Of a stretch of DNA of 64,000 nucleotides, positions 62,351 to 64,000 are shown piece after piece. Below the pieces are notes generated by a model that was not told the DNA's origin, searched no databases, and worked only from the letters and a program-made list of their open reading frames with translations. A program made the translations under genes and the position numbers. Every line of letters starts with the position of its first letter. Position 1 is the stretch's first letter. Source of the stretch: UBA3222 sp002363035. GTDB taxonomy: Bacteria > Verrucomicrobiota > Verrucomicrobiia > Opitutales > UBA9783. The stretch covers positions 1 through 64,000 of the forward strand of contig CAMPCR010000002.1 of NCBI GenBank assembly GCA_946646575.1, read 5' to 3'.

Positions 62351-64000
62351 TTATTTCATGTGAACGGGCACTTGCAGTTTCTCCAGCCGCCGATGTTCCG
62401 CCTCCGACTGCACATCGCCCTGCCAGCGGCGCAAATCGAAGAAAATCACGTATGCCATCAGTCCGAGGAACAGCATGACGAAAGCATTTTGGATGCCGAG
62501 AATACACTTCGGCGGCAGGGGTTTTCGACGGAGCTTTTCAATCACGGCAAACAAAATGTGTCCGCCGTCGAGCACCGGGATCGGTAAAAGGTTTAAAATC
62601 GCGAGGTTAATGTTTAAAATCACCATAAACCACAGCAGACGTCGAAAATCATCGATTGAAAAGCGGTGCAACACACGCATGATGCCGGGTGCGCCCATCA
62701 GGTGCTTCATTTTAACATCGGAATTGCGATTAACGAGGCATCCGAGGGTTTCGAAGGTGGAACCGATCGCCTTTTTGAATTGTCCGAAGGGGCTTTCGTG
62801 CATCGTTTGCATCGGTTGCGCAAACGCAATGCCGACCCGTTGAACGGTTTCGGCGGGATGCACCGTGACGGTTTCGCCGTCGTTCGGCAACACAACGATC
62901 CTTCGAAGACCGTGCGCTTCGACTTCCAGCATGATTGAACGGGCGGTCGTCGTTTTGATGAGCTCCGACAGCTGTTGCGCATTTTGTACCGAAACGCCGT
63001 TGCAGGTTAAGATGCGACCCTCGTTCGGAACCGCGGAGAACTTATCGCCGACGGTATTGAGCAGATAAACGCCGTCTTCATCTTCATACCCGTCGACGTA
63101 GTCCGTTTCGTTTCCGTAACGCAACCAGCCGCGCGTTTGAATTTCGGTTTTGGTTTCGCACGCAATACGCATCTTTTCACCGTTGCGTTCGACCAAAAAC
63201 GTAACCGTCTGCGGCTTCTTTTTATTCAGATACTCCCGCAAATCCATGATCGAATACAGCGGAACATCATTGACCTGCAACAACCTGTCACCTTTTCGCA
63301 GACCGCTTTTTTCGGCAAACGAACCCGCTTCGAACGCTTCGATGACGAGCTCCTGTTGCGGTGCCGCGATGCCGCTGAAACGTACTTCGTCCTTTGTGAC
63401 GGGATTGGTTTGAACCCGCATCAAATCGAGGATTGCCTTGAAAATGTTGCCGTTGCGTTTGTAGGTGACTTCCGCCTGTGGCTGTTGATTTTTGTCGTGT
63501 CCCGTGCTCAGAATGATGCGCTTTTCGATGTCCGAAAAAGCTTCAATCGGTGCGCCGTCGACCGCCAGGATCTCGTCGCCCTGCTTTAAGCCCGCTTTGG
63601 CGGCGGGTGTTTCGACGTTATTGTAGGTCGGCAAAACGTAGCCGAGCGTGCGCGTTCGTTCCTGCGCCGGCGTTTGTAAGCCCACCGCCCACAGCAGACA
63701 GGCAAGCACAAAGGCGAATAAGATGTTAAAAACGGCACCCATGACCGCCACCAAACATTTGCTGGTGAAGGAAATCGGTTGCAACGTGTCGTTCTCCTTG
63801 CCTTCCAAAATCGGAATTACACCCATCTGCGGTAATGCCACGTAGCCGCCGAGCGGGAACAACGCCAGGCAGTAGGTCGTTTCGCCGCGCTTCCACGAGA
63901 ATAAACTCGGTCCGAACCCGATGGAAAACTTCGGCACGCGCAATCCGCGCTTTTTGGCGATCCAAAAATGCCCGAATTCATGGATGAAAATCGAACCGCC
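62351..64000 (-). CDS. rseP: RseP-type site-2 protease, 5' end outside the window
   Basis: Intramembrane zinc metalloprotease that cleaves anti-sigma factors and leftover signal peptides. The window holds the last 549 codons; the start lies beyond 64000. HEFGH, the zinc-binding HExxH, is seen at the very edge (63982-63968), followed by FSIGFGPSLF and PLGGYVALP. Two clear PDZ domains (AAKAGLKQGDEILAVDGAPI and AEKSGLRKGDRLLQVNDVPL) and a third weaker one (RILTCNGVSVQNAQ) follow. The C-terminus has NLLPIPVLDGGHILF with the third zinc ligand and a final membrane helix. Three PDZ-like units are more than the usual two. Confidence 0.93.
   Translation of the reverse strand, partial: GGSIFIHEFGHFWIAKKRGLRVPKFSIGFGPSLFSWKRGETTYCLALFPLGGYVALPQMGVIPILEGKENDTLQPISFTSKCLVAVMGAVFNILFAFVLACLLWAVGLQTPAQERTRTLGYVLPTYNNVETPAAKAGLKQGDEILAVDGAPIEAFSDIEKRIILSTGHDKNQQPQAEVTYKRNGNIFKAILDLMRVQTNPVTKDEVRFSGIAAPQQELVIEAFEAGSFAEKSGLRKGDRLLQVNDVPLYSIMDLREYLNKKKPQTVTFLVERNGEKMRIACETKTEIQTRGWLRYGNETDYVDGYEDEDGVYLLNTVGDKFSAVPNEGRILTCNGVSVQNAQQLSELIKTTTARSIMLEVEAHGLRRIVVLPNDGETVTVHPAETVQRVGIAFAQPMQTMHESPFGQFKKAIGSTFETLGCLVNRNSDVKMKHLMGAPGIMRVLHRFSIDDFRRLLWFMVILNINLAILNLLPIPVLDGGHILFAVIEKLRRKPLPPKCILGIQNAFVMLFLGLMAYVIFFDLRRWQGDVQSEAEHRRLEKLQVPVHMK

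Noticed and set aside
62040..62363. 107-codon plus-strand frame between the mla operon and rseP
   Set aside because: It overlaps the rseP 3' end, lacks a ribosome binding site and any recognisable motif; composition is not decisive either way.

Overview
The window reads as chromosomal DNA of a Gram-negative bacterium of moderate GC content. Envelope genes show a diderm cell: a KDO-activation enzyme (kdsB), an Mla-type lipid transport operon, lipoproteins and an RseP-type protease. The archaeal/eukaryotic-type prolyl-tRNA synthetase, the PPi-type phosphofructokinase, the DhnA-type class I aldolase and the many exported or coiled-coil orphan proteins suggest the PVC group, probably Verrucomicrobiota of the Opitutales/Puniceicoccales type, living with a eukaryotic host. 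This placement is inference; the window has no rRNA.

Layout. 1-2.4 kb: a type II restriction-modification pair between tRNA-Ser and tRNA-Pro. 2.4-8 kb (minus strand): LysM protein-ruvC, pgi-two lipoproteins-xth, and glgC. 8.2-11.7 kb: one huge exported Cys/His-rich protein built of zinc-finger-like modules. 12-15.8 kb: glmS, a NIF3-family gene, kdsB. 15.8-22.1 kb: an exported peptide-deformylase-like protein, then four tandem exported GT2-like glycosyltransferase paralogues with the 3' scrap of a further copy. 22.3-31.5 kb: proS, a frameshifted small secreted-protein gene, PPi-phosphofructokinase, a pseudopilin-like gene, a frameshifted OTU-type protease gene, gapA, an ABC exporter and rpmB. 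31.8-46.6 kb: prmC, pyrH, frr, gyrB, gyrA, tgt and ldhA on plus, interrupted by minus-strand effector-like genes. 46.7-57.4 kb: tRNA-Leu, two more effector-like genes, a peroxiredoxin with a Cys-rich head, a UvrD-family helicase, a FliO-like gene, class I aldolase, a Cys-rich secreted protein and tRNA-Arg/tRNA-Met. 57.8-64 kb: mlaD-mlaF-mlaE with an overlapping WPxx-repeat secreted protein, and rseP running off the window end.

How it fits together. pgi, PPi-pfk, class I fba, gapA and ldhA make a glycolytic/fermentative set, and glgC starts glycogen synthesis. Informational genes are standard. Interspersed with them is an accessory layer of exported Cys-rich proteins, exported GT2-like proteins, an OTU-like protease and coiled-coil proteins, which looks like a host-interaction repertoire.

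Two regulatory patterns stand out. Many genes have a sigma70-like -10 hexamer only 6-8 nt before the start codon, which predicts leaderless mRNAs. Separately, four minus-strand effector-like genes share a similar AT-rich box upstream.
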